A stretch of 64,000 nt of DNA from Rosa chinensis (lineage: Eukaryota > Streptophyta > Magnoliopsida > Rosales > Rosaceae), in contig NC_037092.1 of the NCBI RefSeq assembly GCF_002994745.2, positions 22,717,001 through 22,781,000 of the forward strand, in the 5' to 3' direction. The position numbers and the translations under genes were made by a program. Of this stretch, positions 24,907-40,847 are shown piece by piece (positions within the stretch are counted from its first letter, which is position 1; every line of letters starts with the position of its first letter). The notes beneath the pieces were generated by a model. That model was not told where the DNA came from. It saw nothing but the letters and a program-made list of their open reading frames with translations, and did no database searches.

Positions 24907-25020
24907 CCGGACGGCCAGATGCCGAGCCACGACGCCTTCAGCACCATCTTCTCCGAGATCGGTGCCGGCAAGCATGTCCCAGGCGTAATCTTCGCCGATC
25001 TCGAGCCCACCGTCAAAGCC
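24907..25020 (+). pseudogene. Captured alpha-tubulin fragment
   Basis: The plus frame from 24907 reads PDGQMPS, then [18 protein letters not shown] and DLEPTV. This is the conserved N-terminal alpha-tubulin stretch (PDGQMP...DAFNTFFSETGAGKHVPR...DLEPTV) with about eight residues missing and several substitutions. It stops being tubulin-like after about 25020. There is no start codon context, GTPase core or remainder of the gene, so it is a transduplicated scrap and not a gene. Its strong GC content differs from surrounding DNA. Confidence 0.85.
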
Positions 25021-25771
25021 CATCGTCCCAGTCGCTGCTGCTCGTGCTGGAAGCTCCTGGAGGCGCTGGTCCCGATGTGGGAATTCGGGTCGGATAGGAA
25101 CGTCGGCGTCCACCCCTGACTTGTAAGAATTCTTCCTCACCTCGGTTCTTGTGCTCGGCCGCAGAGACATTGCACCTCTCTTTGCATATCCCAGGCGCTG
25201 TAGGTCCTCGTTCGTCTGGGCCGAGCGACGGCGCTGCTGGTGTTGCCGGAGGAGTGACATGGATTACTCCGGTTGCTGCGTTTTTTTTTTTTTTTTTTTA
25301 AGTATTGTTGTTCAGTTCTTTTTTTTGGCAAGGAATAGCATTTTTTTTTTTTGAATGTCTATTAGATTGGAGGCCAATGATCTACTATCTGTTCAACAAT
25401 GTAAGTAATCTGACATTGCAATGTAACTGTGGGGTTTATTTGATGGTCTACTGGGGGGCAGTAGACACATTATTGGCCCCCAGTAGACTTTGATACGAGG
25501 GACAGGGATCACTATAGTGTGATGTTTTGATAAGTTACATGTTGTTTTCTGTGTATTAAAGTCAAATTATCTGTGAATCCTACAAAAAGGTGCATTTTTG
25601 GTGGTCTATTGGAGGCAGTAGAGACATTGGACTTTGTATTGGGGGGCAATAATATGATTATTGGGAGGCAATAATATGATTATTGAGAGCCAATAATTTG
25701 ATTATAAATTGATCAATTGTGCCTGTAGTGTATTTATTTTGGTTTTGGGAGTTCATACAATTCATTGGAAG

Positions 25772-26670
25772 TAGAGGTGGCAAATGGGCCACAAAGCACG
25801 AGCATGGCACGGGCCCGGCACGCTTAAAGGCGGCCCGGCACGGCCCAAGCCTGTTAGTGGCCCGGCACGACCCGAGCACGTTAGAATAACTGGTCGGGCT
25901 GGGCCTAAGAATATTGGCCCATTGGCCCGGCCCGGCCCGAGCCCGTAATGGGCCCGGCACGGCCCGAGCACGACATATTGTGGGCCGGCCCGTTACAAAC
26001 ACAAATTTTCATTTTTAAAAAAAAAAAATTAAAAAACTATAATGATGAGATTTGAATATGAGACATTTTTATTTAAAATCTTATGACTACTTTCTTTTAT
26101 ATTGTCAAAATAATGAAACAAAACATTATATCCTTGTTTTGACATAAGTATTTTTTATAATATTTATTAATAAAGACTAATCTCATAATAATACAACTAT
26201 AGAATGAAGGAAAGAATAATAGATACTAAATCTTCATTATATTAATAAAGATTAATCTCACAAAACAATATATTTTGAGTTTTTTTTTCTTCTTTCTTTC
26301 TTATAGTGAAATATAAAAAATTATTAGAAATCTAATCTTAAAAAGCTAAGATTAAGAAAAACGTTATAGAATTTAATTTATTTTAATTTTCTAAATAGTT
26401 AAATAAAATTAATTTCTATTTGTTCAAATTAAGATTCTAAAATTGTGCTTTATAGTGGGTAGGCACGAGCACGGCCCGTTATTGACCCGGCACGAGCACG
26501 GCCCGGTAAGATATGGGCTCGGGCCATGGGCCGGGCCGGGCTTAATGTTTAAGTAAATGGGCCGGCACGAGCCCGGCACAATAATAAATGGGCCGGCCCA
26601 AGCACGGCACGAAGCACGACTAGGCCCGCTTAAAATGGGCCGGGCCGGGCCGGCCCGTTTGCCACCTCTA
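25772..26670. mobile_element. Nested hAT-like non-autonomous element
   Basis: 899 bp with inverted ends TAGAGGTGGCAAA / TTTGCCACCTCTA. The 8 bp flanks ATTGGAAG (25764-25771) and ACTGGAAG (26671-26678) differ at one base. Both subterminal regions are packed with GGCCCGGCACG-type repeats in opposite orientation, and the middle is AT-rich without coding capacity. The RGGTGGCAAA end and 8 bp TSD fit the hAT superfamily. Confidence 0.82.
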
Positions 26671-26936
26671 ACTGGAAGGCAATAATATGATTTTTGGGAG
26701 GCAATAATATGATTACTGGGGGGCAATAATATGATTACTGGGGGGCAATAATATGGTTACTGGATATTATTAGGGACTGGTCGCTGGATTCCAGTCACCG
26801 GTCGTCTGCCACCTTTAACTGGAAGGCAATAATATGATTTTTGGGAGGCAATAATATGATTACTGGGGGCAATAATATGGTTACTGGATATTATTAGGGA
26901 CTGGTCGCTGGATTCCAGTCACCGGTCGTCTGATTC
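26670..26936 (+). repeat. 147 bp tandem duplication
   Basis: 26670-26816 is repeated from 26817 with one internal CAATAATATGATT subunit fewer. The duplicated unit includes the last bases of the nested hAT-like element (GCCACCTYTA), so the duplication came after that insertion. Confidence 0.85.
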
Positions 26937-27242
26937 CGGTCACCGTTCGCCGGATTCCGGTCGCCGGCGCCCTGCCACTGGTCACCGGAGGTCGGCAAGG
27001 TGGAGGATGACTTCTCCCTCTAAGTGAAAAAGAAGGAGAAGGCAAAAAAGTCTCAAAAAAAAAAATAAAAAAGAATTAATTGGGTAAAGGGGAAATAATC
27101 CCTTAGAGTGTTTTGGGTAAATGGGGTTAAAAAACAGTTGGTGGAGTAAGTGGGCAATTTTTAGCCTAAAATCGGGTAAATGATCATTTCCCCTATAAGG
27201 TATTTAGGAAAGCACAGAACCTCTAACATATTTTAAAGAGTC

Positions 27243-27470
27243 ATTCTCTGGTGGTTAATTGATCACATCACCTTTGCAACCTGTGACTCTGAAACACGAT
27301 GGTAACGACTCAGGATGATCAAACAGATAACTGTATCCCATAACGCGCTTAAGAACACCTACAATTTGTTTTTCCATAACTTGCTTCGCTTTAAATATGC
27401 AGAGTTCCAGACTAATTAACCTGGTCACAGTCCTCGACATAAGGCTCGACTCTCCTCCAGCTAAAATCTG
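27243..27470 (-). pseudogene. Possible isolated exon of unknown gene
   Basis: Minus-strand frame reading SLMSRTVTRLISLELCIF, then KAKQVMEKQIVGVLKRVMGY and DHPESLPSCFRVTGCKGD, ending at a TAA. The composition looks like a real conserved protein and not random translation, and a pyrimidine/AG context lies upstream. I do not recognise the family, and no partner exon was found nearby. It may be a gene remnant stranded beside the MULE-like element. Confidence 0.3.
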
Positions 27471-29355
27471 GTGTCAATATAGAATAGTAAATAGCCGAGA
27501 AAGAACAAATGCATGTTGGACCAGCATTACTCATACCGAAAGCGGAAAATATAGCCCCAAATAATCTTCCAACTTAATTAGCAAACTTTATTCCCGATCA
27601 ACTTGTAACAAACCACGAAAAAAAGAAAATAATAATAATATAACGTCTACTGTAAGTGCATATATTTTGTGAAATTACCTATTGATCTAGAGATCCTTCT
27701 CGTATACATGAGTTCTGATTTCGAATTCCTTTTCATTCGGCCAAGATCAAAGATGGAGCTAAAGAAATCATTTTCTAGAAATTACATTACCTTCTGTACG
27801 TCCTTCAGGCTCCAATAATTACACGTATTGATTCTGATCAAACTGAACTTATCTATCAATGAATTATCAAAACAAGGCTAGAATTCTCTCATGTAATATT
27901 GTTTTAAGGTCCCAAATATAAACAGCAATGCATATAGTGGTCCAGTAAAACTCCAGTACCTAGTAGGAGCTATAACAACGTAGAAGAAATATATGTGTGC
28001 AATTATTTAAGGAGCAAATGTGGCTGCTATTTCTTTAGTGGCCAATTTGATCATGAAGATTGTGAATATATATGATGGAGACATTTGGGATAAACAACAA
28101 CTAGATATAGTGGGAGGACATAAATTAGTGACCTTCTGCATAAGGCGAATTGATAGCGGTACAACATCAATCCAAGCCACAACATCTATGCATGAAAATG
28201 TAGTAGTTTACAAATTCAGCTAATCCTAATAATTATGTGTTATCCATCATTGAATTGGTGGGTCATATACAATATGTGATGATCACCAATTTTTGGCAAA
28301 TTTCTTAAAACCCTGAACTCTAAACCATGTGAACAGTAGTTGGATAGCTAAACAAATCTAGAAATTAAAAGAAATTTGGATCATGAAGTTACCATACGCA
28401 TCGAGTTATATAATTAAAAAAATAAGTTATACTCTTATATAATACTAGATATTTTGAACGATATATGTTGAATGGTTACAGATTGGTTGATTAACATTTG
28501 GTGGCAAAATCAAACTTCCCACCTTAAAATTATTATATATATGCACAAAATAATAGAATATACAGCTTCCTTTAATAGAAGACGTCTTTTTGCATTAAAA
28601 AGACAACCTCCATATTCTGATGTGTAAGCTACTAATTACCAATCGTATTGTTTATATATAAAGTATTCCTACAAGGATCATTTTGACAAAAAAATTATCT
28701 AAATTGAAGAGAATTTAGCATTACACTTCTATATTCCTCGTTTAAACTTACACCTTATTGATGAATTGTATTTATTTATAAATTAAATGACAAAAAATCT
28801 CTAACCGAGCTGAGTTTTTACAATTTACGTGAGACGAACTTTGTTGCAGATGTTCTTGCGGATTTGGGTCACGACGCTGACATAGCTAGCTGAAATCATG
28901 GCCTCCCTCTTTCATGGCTTCCCTCTTTTTGTCCTACATGCTCAAAAGTCAGCTTCGAAAAATGGACCAATATATGTTTCAGCTGCACTGTGAAATTTCT
29001 TCTGTTGGTTGGAAAATGGTCAACTAATTGTAGTGCGCAATTTGGCAACTTGCACACCGAAAAATTAAAATTGTACTTCTCAAATTGAGTTCATCTTTGG
29101 CAACCCACCTCAATCATCATTACCCTATCGTTTTCTTTCCCGAGTATAAACTAATTAGAATGGCTACCAAGAATTGAATATGTCACTTAATAACGCAGTC
29201 ATAAAACCTTGTAATTCCTGCCTCCAACAAGTTTTCACTTTTCATAACAAGGACAAGAATGAGGAGCTCTTGAGTCTTGTCATCACAATGTCGACCTATA
29301 ATACATAATACAGAGTTACTGAACATTGTTTTTTTTTTGGGTCAAATTATCAAAC

Positions 29356-29483
29356 TTTTTTCTTTTTGAAAAGAAAAAAAAATCCTTAACTCACCCTACC
29401 TTTACATATGTAATAGTGAGAATCAAACCCTGACCTTTACAATATTGAAATTATAATTTACCAACATGTTACAGCTGACCGGC
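29356..29483 (-). mobile_element. SINE-like retroposon
   Basis: On the minus strand: a tRNA-like A box (TGTTGGTAAA) and B box (GGTTTGATTCTCAC) followed by a run ending in T/A-rich tail. It is flanked by direct repeats TCAAATTATCAAAC (29342-29355) and TCAAATTATTAAAC (29484-29497), one mismatch in 14, as expected of target-primed insertion. Confidence 0.65.
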
Positions 29484-30742
29484 TCAAATTATTAAACATT
29501 GCTTACATGCTTACATGTTATAACATTATAGGGATAAGAAATTAGATGTATTTGGTATTGGATTAATAGAAAACTTGGATTCTCAATCACATTGTGTAAT
29601 TTTTTTTTTATCACATTATATGTAGTAGCTACTTGTACTTGATTACAATTATGATGCATGGCAAAGTATAATGCAACAAATTATATTGAAGCTTTATAAG
29701 AGATCAAGTGAGTAAATACGGAGGTTTCAATATAAAAAATCTTACGCAATTATTTGATTTATCATAAATAAGCATGCTTTGACTTGTATATGCTCCAACT
29801 AATTTACAAAAGGGATCACTTTGCTTGAAGATATTTAGAAAAATTGTGATGTCAGCTAAGACCGCACGAAGAAAAACTCAACGTACGTAATAGGATGAGG
29901 TTTTATTTTATCACACAAGAGACTTCTCACTTTTGTTAGGAGACATTTAATAGCTAAATACTCTGTATTGGTAAGTCATTATCCATTAATTATTTAAGAG
30001 AACACTCTTTGTGAAGTCACGACATCTATCTTCATTTATAATTTTATATCACAATCATACTTTTTTGAATTAGCTATTAATTTGGCGTTATTCTTATCCT
30101 TATTTAGAAAGAGAAGATCTTGGTAAGAAAGGAAAAAAAATCCAAAAATTACTTAATAAATGAAAATTTCACCAAAAGAGGAATTGTTGAGATGAAAACT
30201 TACACATACGACCGCCGTACATAATTTGAAGACAAAAAAGGTAAAATTTGGGATAATAAAATATTAAAATAAAATATAAATATCCGCTTGAGTGGATAAA
30301 ACACAAAACGAAAACGAAACGATCACATTTTAAAATCAAAGAAGAAGACGACGACGACGACTCTCTCTTCATTTTCTTCGATCCGACCACCCCAACCGGT
30401 CTCTCTCTTTCCCCGAAGAGATCGTTGGGTTTTCAAATTTCGAAAAAACAATCCTAGGGTTTGACTTTTTCAAAATTGGCAGCCCTTCAATTTCAATCTT
30501 GCCTCTTTTGAATTTGGGATTGGGGATTGCTGGGGATCTGGGAAATTGGGGGAAGATTTTGAGGGCTGCGGATTTGGATTTGAGAGAGGAGGTTTGGATT
30601 AGGGTTTCAAGGTCTCCCCGGAGCGAATGTGGGTAGTTTAGTATTCTTCTTCTTCTAAAGCTTTGATCTTTATACGTCGTCGTCTTCTCTTGAGTTTGGG
30701 TTTTGTTTAATTTCTCATAACAAGAAGAAGAAGAAGAAGAAG

Positions 30743-35082
<4,340 letters not shown>

Positions 35083-35517
35083 GTGGGTTTAATTGGGATT
35101 GTTCAGTGTTAGAATTGAGGAGGGAGGAGTGATTGTATCATTAGCTATTTTTTCTTTCCAATTACCTTTGTAATTATAGTGTTGGATATTAATAAAAAGT
35201 TCTAATTTTCAGAAGTACTGGCAGATCGTATACACATATCAGTGATATCACATCTATTATCTGTGTCGATATATACACTTGCGCCTACATTAAATTATGC
35301 TGATGAGATGAAAATTGTTTATGGTGAATTGTTGTTAATGTTAAGCATATGCACAATTTTTATAAAGCCTATTTTGGTTTTGGGTGGCAACGAGGATTTA
35401 CAAACTATAGAAACAACTTGTGATTACTAAAAACACAGAATAAAAAGGTAGGACAATGAAACTAGTAGATTAAGTCATTAAGAACATATATAAAGCATAA
35501 GACCTTTGAATGGAGGA
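35083..35517. other. Convergent 3' regions of MPK20-like and P450 genes
   Basis: The + strand kinase gene and the - strand P450 gene end 435 bp apart. The interval holds the kinase 3' UTR (poly(A) signal near 35191) and presumably the P450 3' UTR. No separate gene is seen. Confidence 0.6.
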
Positions 35518-37219
35518 TCAAGGGGAGTACAATAATGGCACGACATGAAGAGGAGCTTTTTTATGGACAGTGAGACCGTAAACTTCAGTCATGTCCAAGG
35601 TCTCGGCCAATGCACTACCACTACTAGGCAATTTCCAATCAAACCAATAAAGAAGGTTTGCAAGCTCGTATTCAGCTGCAGCAACCGCAAAGGTCACTCC
35701 AGGACACCCCCTTCTCCCACCACCAAATGCGATGAACTGGAAGTCCTGGCCTCTGAAATCAACTGAGTTGCCCTCAAATCGTTCCGGAAGGAACTCCTCT
35801 GGTCTGTCCCAGAATTCAGGGTCCCTTTGGATTGCAAATGCATTCACAAACACTCTTGTTTTCGCAGGGATATAGTAACCTCCCAATTCCACACCTGCAA
35901 TTGTTTCTCTAGGAATTAAAAGAGGAGCTGGAGGATGTAGTCTTAGAGCTTCTTTGATGACACATTTTAGGTAGTCCATTTGTTCGATATCACTCACATC
36001 CACCCTTGCCTTTTTTCCCACCACCCGTCTAACTTCTTCTTGGACTTTGGCCATTACATTTGGATTTCTCACCAGCTCTGCCATTAACCATTCCAACGCG
36101 GTTGAACTAGTATCACTTCCCCCAATGAGCATGTCCTATAAAAGATGCAAAATTTACCAAATGTGGAGAGAAAAAAAAAACAATAAGAAAATGAACTCCC
36201 CTTATTACCTTAAGAAGAATAATTAATCCTAATAATAAAAATGACAATGAGTATATACAAAAATGTTGAGGGAAGGAGAGACAGACCACTAGGATGGCTT
36301 TCAGGTTGTCTCGAGTAAGCTCGAAGTCAAGGATGCTATCCTTTTGAAGCTGGAGGAGAATATCCACAAAGTCCTTGGAATCAACTTCTCCATTTGCTGA
36401 CTTATGCTTTTCAATTAACTGATCAAGGAATCCATCTACTTCGACAAAGGTTTTATTCAACCGCGCAGTTAGTCCTCTAAGACTGTCAATCCATCTCAAA
36501 GAAGGGAAGAAATCTCCGAAGCTGAAAACCATTAGTTGAGCCATCAACGTTCTTGACAACTCTCCAAACCAATTTCCATTTTCTTCTATAAAATTCTGTC
36601 CAAGAACGCACCTAGACATTATGTTGTTGGAGGCTTTTATCAGCATCTCACTTAGATTAATAGGAGACTGGCGGAGGCACGCTTTTCCTATCTTGTTTAC
36701 CAACTCCCCAATTTCTTCTTCTCTTGCATACTGAAATTGTTGCACCCTTTTGAGGCTGAGAAGTTCAAGAACACAAAGTTTCCGAACTTGTCTCCAGTAC
36801 TCCCCATAAGGAGCAAAGCCGATGTCGTGGCATCCATAGACTAATATGTTTGCAGCTGTAGTTTTGGGACGGCTGGAGAAAACAGTATCATGGGTCTTCA
36901 TGACTTCCTTGGCCATTTCTGCTGATGAAACTACTAGTGTTGGAACTAGGCCCAAGTGAAGTAGCATTAGAGGGCCATACTTCTTAGACAGATTGCCAAG
37001 AGAGCGGTGTGGGAGTGTGCCTAGCTGGTGGAGGTTTCCAATTAGTGGTAACCTTGTTGGAGATGGCGGTAACTTGAGTTTCGAACCTGATCCGGAAAAT
37101 GAAAACAAAATGAATATGGAAAGCGAGAGGAGAGAAACCAAGAAAAGATTGAAGGGAGTGGTGATCCTTTGTAGCTCTTGCCCCAGTTGATTCAAACATG
37201 GTAATAGAGCCATTGCCAT
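35518..37219 (-). CDS. Cytochrome P450, CYP71-clan monooxygenase
   Basis: Two exons on the minus strand, 37219-36287 and 36135-35518, give 516 codons; the single intron sits just before the I-helix motif, as in CYP71-clan genes. The first ATG in good context (MAMALL) at 37219 was chosen; an upstream in-frame ATG at 37321 would add 34 unlikely residues. N-terminal membrane anchor (FNLFLVSLLSLSIFILF), proline hinge LPPSPTRLPLIGNLH, I-helix GGSDTSS (316-322), ExxR as EALR (373-376), PERF (428-431) and heme loop FGGGRRGCPG with Cys at about 455. All core residues are present. An ER-bound, NADPH-P450-reductase-dependent enzyme, probably of specialised metabolism; the substrate cannot be told. Confidence 0.94.
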
Positions 37220-39048
37220 ATCTTTTGGGCACCACTTGAAATCTAGATCCTTCGTAAAGAAGTTGTGCTGAGATTTATATGTTGTAAATTCTTGTATGCA
37301 TCGACGCTGTAAGTGACCCAATACTTATAAGATAACCTTAGCCCTTAATATTTATAATAATACAAAATTGCCAAAAATATATTCCGCTTAATTTCTCTAT
37401 GGCCCAAAACTTATATGGATCGTCATGCTAGCTAGCTACATGATGACCGTATTTCACAGTGCCATACACATTTTTCTCCCTTCGACCCCATAATTCACAT
37501 TGCGTCGACATCGAGTTCAATTACTATTATATTCATATTGCGTCGACATTGAGTTTAAATACTATTATATCATTTTCTACAGTTGAAAATAAGTTATGAC
37601 CGAAGAAAAAGTTGATAATAATTGATATTAGAATATTATTAAACCAATTAATTAAAGAATAAAAAGTCAAAAGAAAATCTTTGCTCTTGATTTATATTGA
37701 AAGGCAATCAAATTATGGGTCCCATTATATTTAACTTTGCACTAGAAGCTGCTGCTTTCAGCAAAATATCTAGGTTCTGACCGAAGAACAATAACGCAGG
37801 AAGCACCTAAAATGTACAAATAATGCTGAGGGCTTATCTCCCGGGAGAACCAGATTGCAGCTTCGCCACCTAACGCATGCGCAGCTGTAATTATTCCTTG
37901 GCTCATACGTACACTACAAACAGAAGAAAAACCAAGTATTAACAGTCTAAAATGCACCATGTCAGTGCGGTTCGTGAATGCGAGGCAGAACCTTTTTTAA
38001 TTGGGACTCTTTTCCAGCTCTTTCTTCTGGAGTTCTGACCTGTTAAGTCGTTCATTCTGAGGAGGATTCATAGCATATTATTTCGGCTCGCTTTTAGAGA
38101 CGATTAGCTGCAAAAGGACAGGATTCAGTTTCACACCTTTCTCCTAATTCTGACCTTATATATGTATGCGTCTTCTGCAATGCTGTTCATGCAGGAATCC
38201 TCTAGTTTGTGAATTTGCTTAGTTTGATGGTATTTGGGAGAGGACGAGAGGTGCATGGCCTAGTGTCACAGTCCAACAGTTGGGGCCTAATTGTAGATGC
38301 TCAAGACCCATGTAGAGATATTTTGCACCTTTTCAAGTATCCCAGATCTTTCTAGGTTGAGTTTTAGTTGTGTCTACATGTATACACTAATTGTGTCCTT
38401 TTAAAGAATTTTACGTTGTAAGTTGGACAGTTAATCAAGTCGATATCAACTGCCCAGCAGCCCAACTATAAGGATTAAGGAAGTTACGAGGTACTAGACA
38501 AAGGGAGGTCTTATTTACCCAACACAAAACAATTAGTGGGTCTACACTTGCAGACTTGCTAGTCTAATGAGGAGAAGCTTCAAAAAGTCTTTCTTCAGGA
38601 CTGAATTTTAGTAAGTTTACTTAATCTTATATAAATCATTCTCTACGGAGAGAATTATTTTAAGATCCATATTTTCAGACGTGACATCTATTACTTACGT
38701 TCAATAAATAATTGTCTTGATTGTCACAAACTTAGAAAGTATGTAATCAATACCTTAATCATCCAGAGCCTTCCTTTCTTTTATTTACAAATCATTTTTC
38801 GTCTAATTAATATTGAGAATATAAGTCGCAGCACCTTGGAATATGGAGACTTCGTCTATATATGAGTTTACAAGGATTTGGGTAAACTCAATCCATTATC
38901 AATAGGTTTTGGTTGTGAACCTCAAATACTTTATCCATTACAAGGTATCTCCCAACTGAATTGGTTTTGGTTATGAATCTCAAATTACTTTATTGATTAC
39001 AAGGTATCTCCCTACTGAATCTGACATGTTCAGTTTTGTTATGAAGTC
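37220..39048. other. Upstream region of P450 and repeat-rich spacer
   Basis: A TATAAATA-like box on the minus strand lies near 37346-37356. A degenerate 47 bp tandem repeat (around 37498-37575, ATTGCGTCGACATYGAGTT) and a 62 bp tandem repeat (around 38890-39015, TTGGTTRTGAAYCTCAAAT) are visible. No gene recognised. Confidence 0.5.
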
Positions 39049-39850
39049 ATGAGTAACTAATGCTATGCTAGAAGGGGACATTACAACATTAAGAATGACA
39101 AGGTTATCAACCAAGTAGTTCATAGCCTCGTACGTAAAGATCAAACATTATTTATGTATTTATACATGTAATTTACCTTAATTAGTACCCTCAACGTAAT
39201 TCTCCTACATTTTACTCCAACCACTATTTTTGACAAATATTAGGCCTGCAATACATCACCATAGTTAAACAATACAGTTATCACTAGATATAGAGTTATA
39301 GACTAGACCAAAACACACACTTTGTGTGTGGGTTTAATTTTTAAAAGAAAAAAAAAACAAAATAATCATTGGAGAAACGTGGAGAGTTTTGGAATTTTTT
39401 TTTTCCTCCTCTTTTGCTGTGGAACTGTGGAAGTGGGAAAGTTATAGAGAGAGATTTCATGAGTAACTAATGCTATGCTAGAAGGGGACATTACAACATT
39501 AAGAATGACAAGGTTATCAACCAAGTAGTTCATAGCCTCGTACGTAAAGATCAAACATTATTTATGTATTTATACATGTAATTTACCTTAATTAGTACCC
39601 CCAACGTAATTCTCCTACATTTTACTCCAACCACTATTTTTGACAAATATTAGGCCTGCAATACATCACCATAGTTAAACAATACAGTTATCACTAGATA
39701 TAGAGTTATAGACTAGACCAAAACACACATGTGGGTTTAATTTTTAAAAGAAAAAAAAAACAAAATAATCATTGGAGAAACGTGGAGAGTTTTGGAATTT
39801 TTTTTTCCTTCCTCTTTTGCTGTGGAAGTGGGAAAGTTATAGAAAGAGAC
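39049..39850 (+). repeat. 410 bp tandem duplication, two near-identical units
   Basis: 39049-39458 is repeated at 39459 to about 39850, beginning GAGTAACTAATGCTATGCTA in both. The second unit differs by a few short indels (for example in the ACACACTTTGTGTGTG stretch). Units abut directly, and no terminal features of a transposon were seen. Confidence 0.92.
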
Positions 39851-40050
39851 TTTATGGGGAAATAAATTAAAATTTTATTCTATTATTTTGTTTATTACGA
39901 TTATGGCCTTCATTTATTAAAAAACATTTTTAGATAGTCTACGGTCTAAGGATTAAGTCGTCTTTTCACGCTCACTTTGGCTAACAAAATTTATTCTCTT
40001 AATAATAGTATAGATAATGCATATTACTGTCGGCGATTATCTAATCACTT

Positions 40051-40753
40051 TTTTTTTAATATATATATATATATTTTTTTATCAAAGAGGTTATCCCATT
40101 AAATAGATTCAGCAAACAGTACAAAAACGAAACCTGAGGGGTTGACATAAAGAATTGTTCCTTAGAAAACCCTAAAACCTATCCTAAAAAAGAATAAGAC
40201 CCAGGATACCTCAGTACACCCACATTTTAGAAAATTCACTCACCTTTATTCTAACAAAAACCTAATACTCCGAAATATGATTAAAATGTTCCTCAGAGTT
40301 ACTAGATTTTTGCGAACTCTTCTCTCAAAAAAAGAAAAAATTAGGCCCATCATCTTTTCGTGAAAAAAGCTGGGAACCCAATACTATCTTAAAAAATAAA
40401 TAACTAATAGTTCCATGAACCCAGTTAGACCAGGCCTACCACCGCAGGACGAGGCGACCCCTGCGCGCCCTCGTTCCAAGCCAACTCTGATCCAAGATCC
40501 GGTCGGCCAAGAGTCTATCACCGCCATCACAACCAACAACAGTAGCAATGAGAAAAAGGCAAAAGCCTATGTTTAGGTAATACCGACAAACTAGCCCGCC
40601 GTCACCACCGCAAATCAGACGAGGAAGAGGAGAAGGGACCCCCTTCTCTGTCAAAGGAACAGAGCTGCCACCAGTCGAAACAAACCGCCGCGGAAAATCC
40701 TCTCTTGCGAGAGTCAGAGGAGAGACCATTCACACTTTTGACTGTTGAAGTTT
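40051..40753 (-). mobile_element. 5'-truncated LINE-like retroposon
   Basis: A T-rich start (poly(A) on the minus strand, followed by TATCAAAGAGG, the reverse of a LINE-type TTTGATA tail) and flanking direct repeats GCGATTATCTAATCACTT (40033-40050) and GCTATTATCTGATCACTT (40754-40771), two mismatches in 18. The GC-rich interior has an open minus frame (40436-40729) with no recognised domain. Insertion by target-primed reverse transcription fits these features. Confidence 0.68.
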
Positions 40754-40847
40754 GCTATTATCTGATCACTTTATTCTAGACTTACCAATTGAGTACACAA
40801 TATTCATCTTGATGATCTTAACATATTAGGTACCCGAAGAACTTAAT

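Larger units (their letters stand above)
24670..27193. mobile_element. MULE-like non-autonomous element carrying a gene fragment (Pack-MULE-like)
   Basis: 2524 bp with terminal inverted repeats of about 90 bp (from GGGG at 24670, and the reverse complement ending CCCC at 27193; both contain 'TGATCAYTTACCC'-like starts). The 9 bp flanks TATAAGTTA (24661-24669) and TATAAGGTA (27194-27202) differ at one base. Inside: a long (CT)n tract, a GC-rich segment with an alpha-tubulin-like stretch, CAATAATATGATT repeats, a nested hAT-like element (25772-26670) and a 147 bp tandem duplication. No transposase was seen, so movement would depend on enzymes supplied elsewhere. Confidence 0.85.
27194..30300. 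other. Gene-poor AT-rich interval
   Basis: Contains a possible exon relic (27243-27470) and a SINE-like insertion (29356-29483). The rest is AT-rich DNA with short, unconvincing open frames. Confidence 0.45.

Noticed and set aside
24805..25260. 151-codon minus frame with a long RE repeat
   Set aside because: It reads through the (CT)n tract and antisense to the tubulin fragment; no protein family features.
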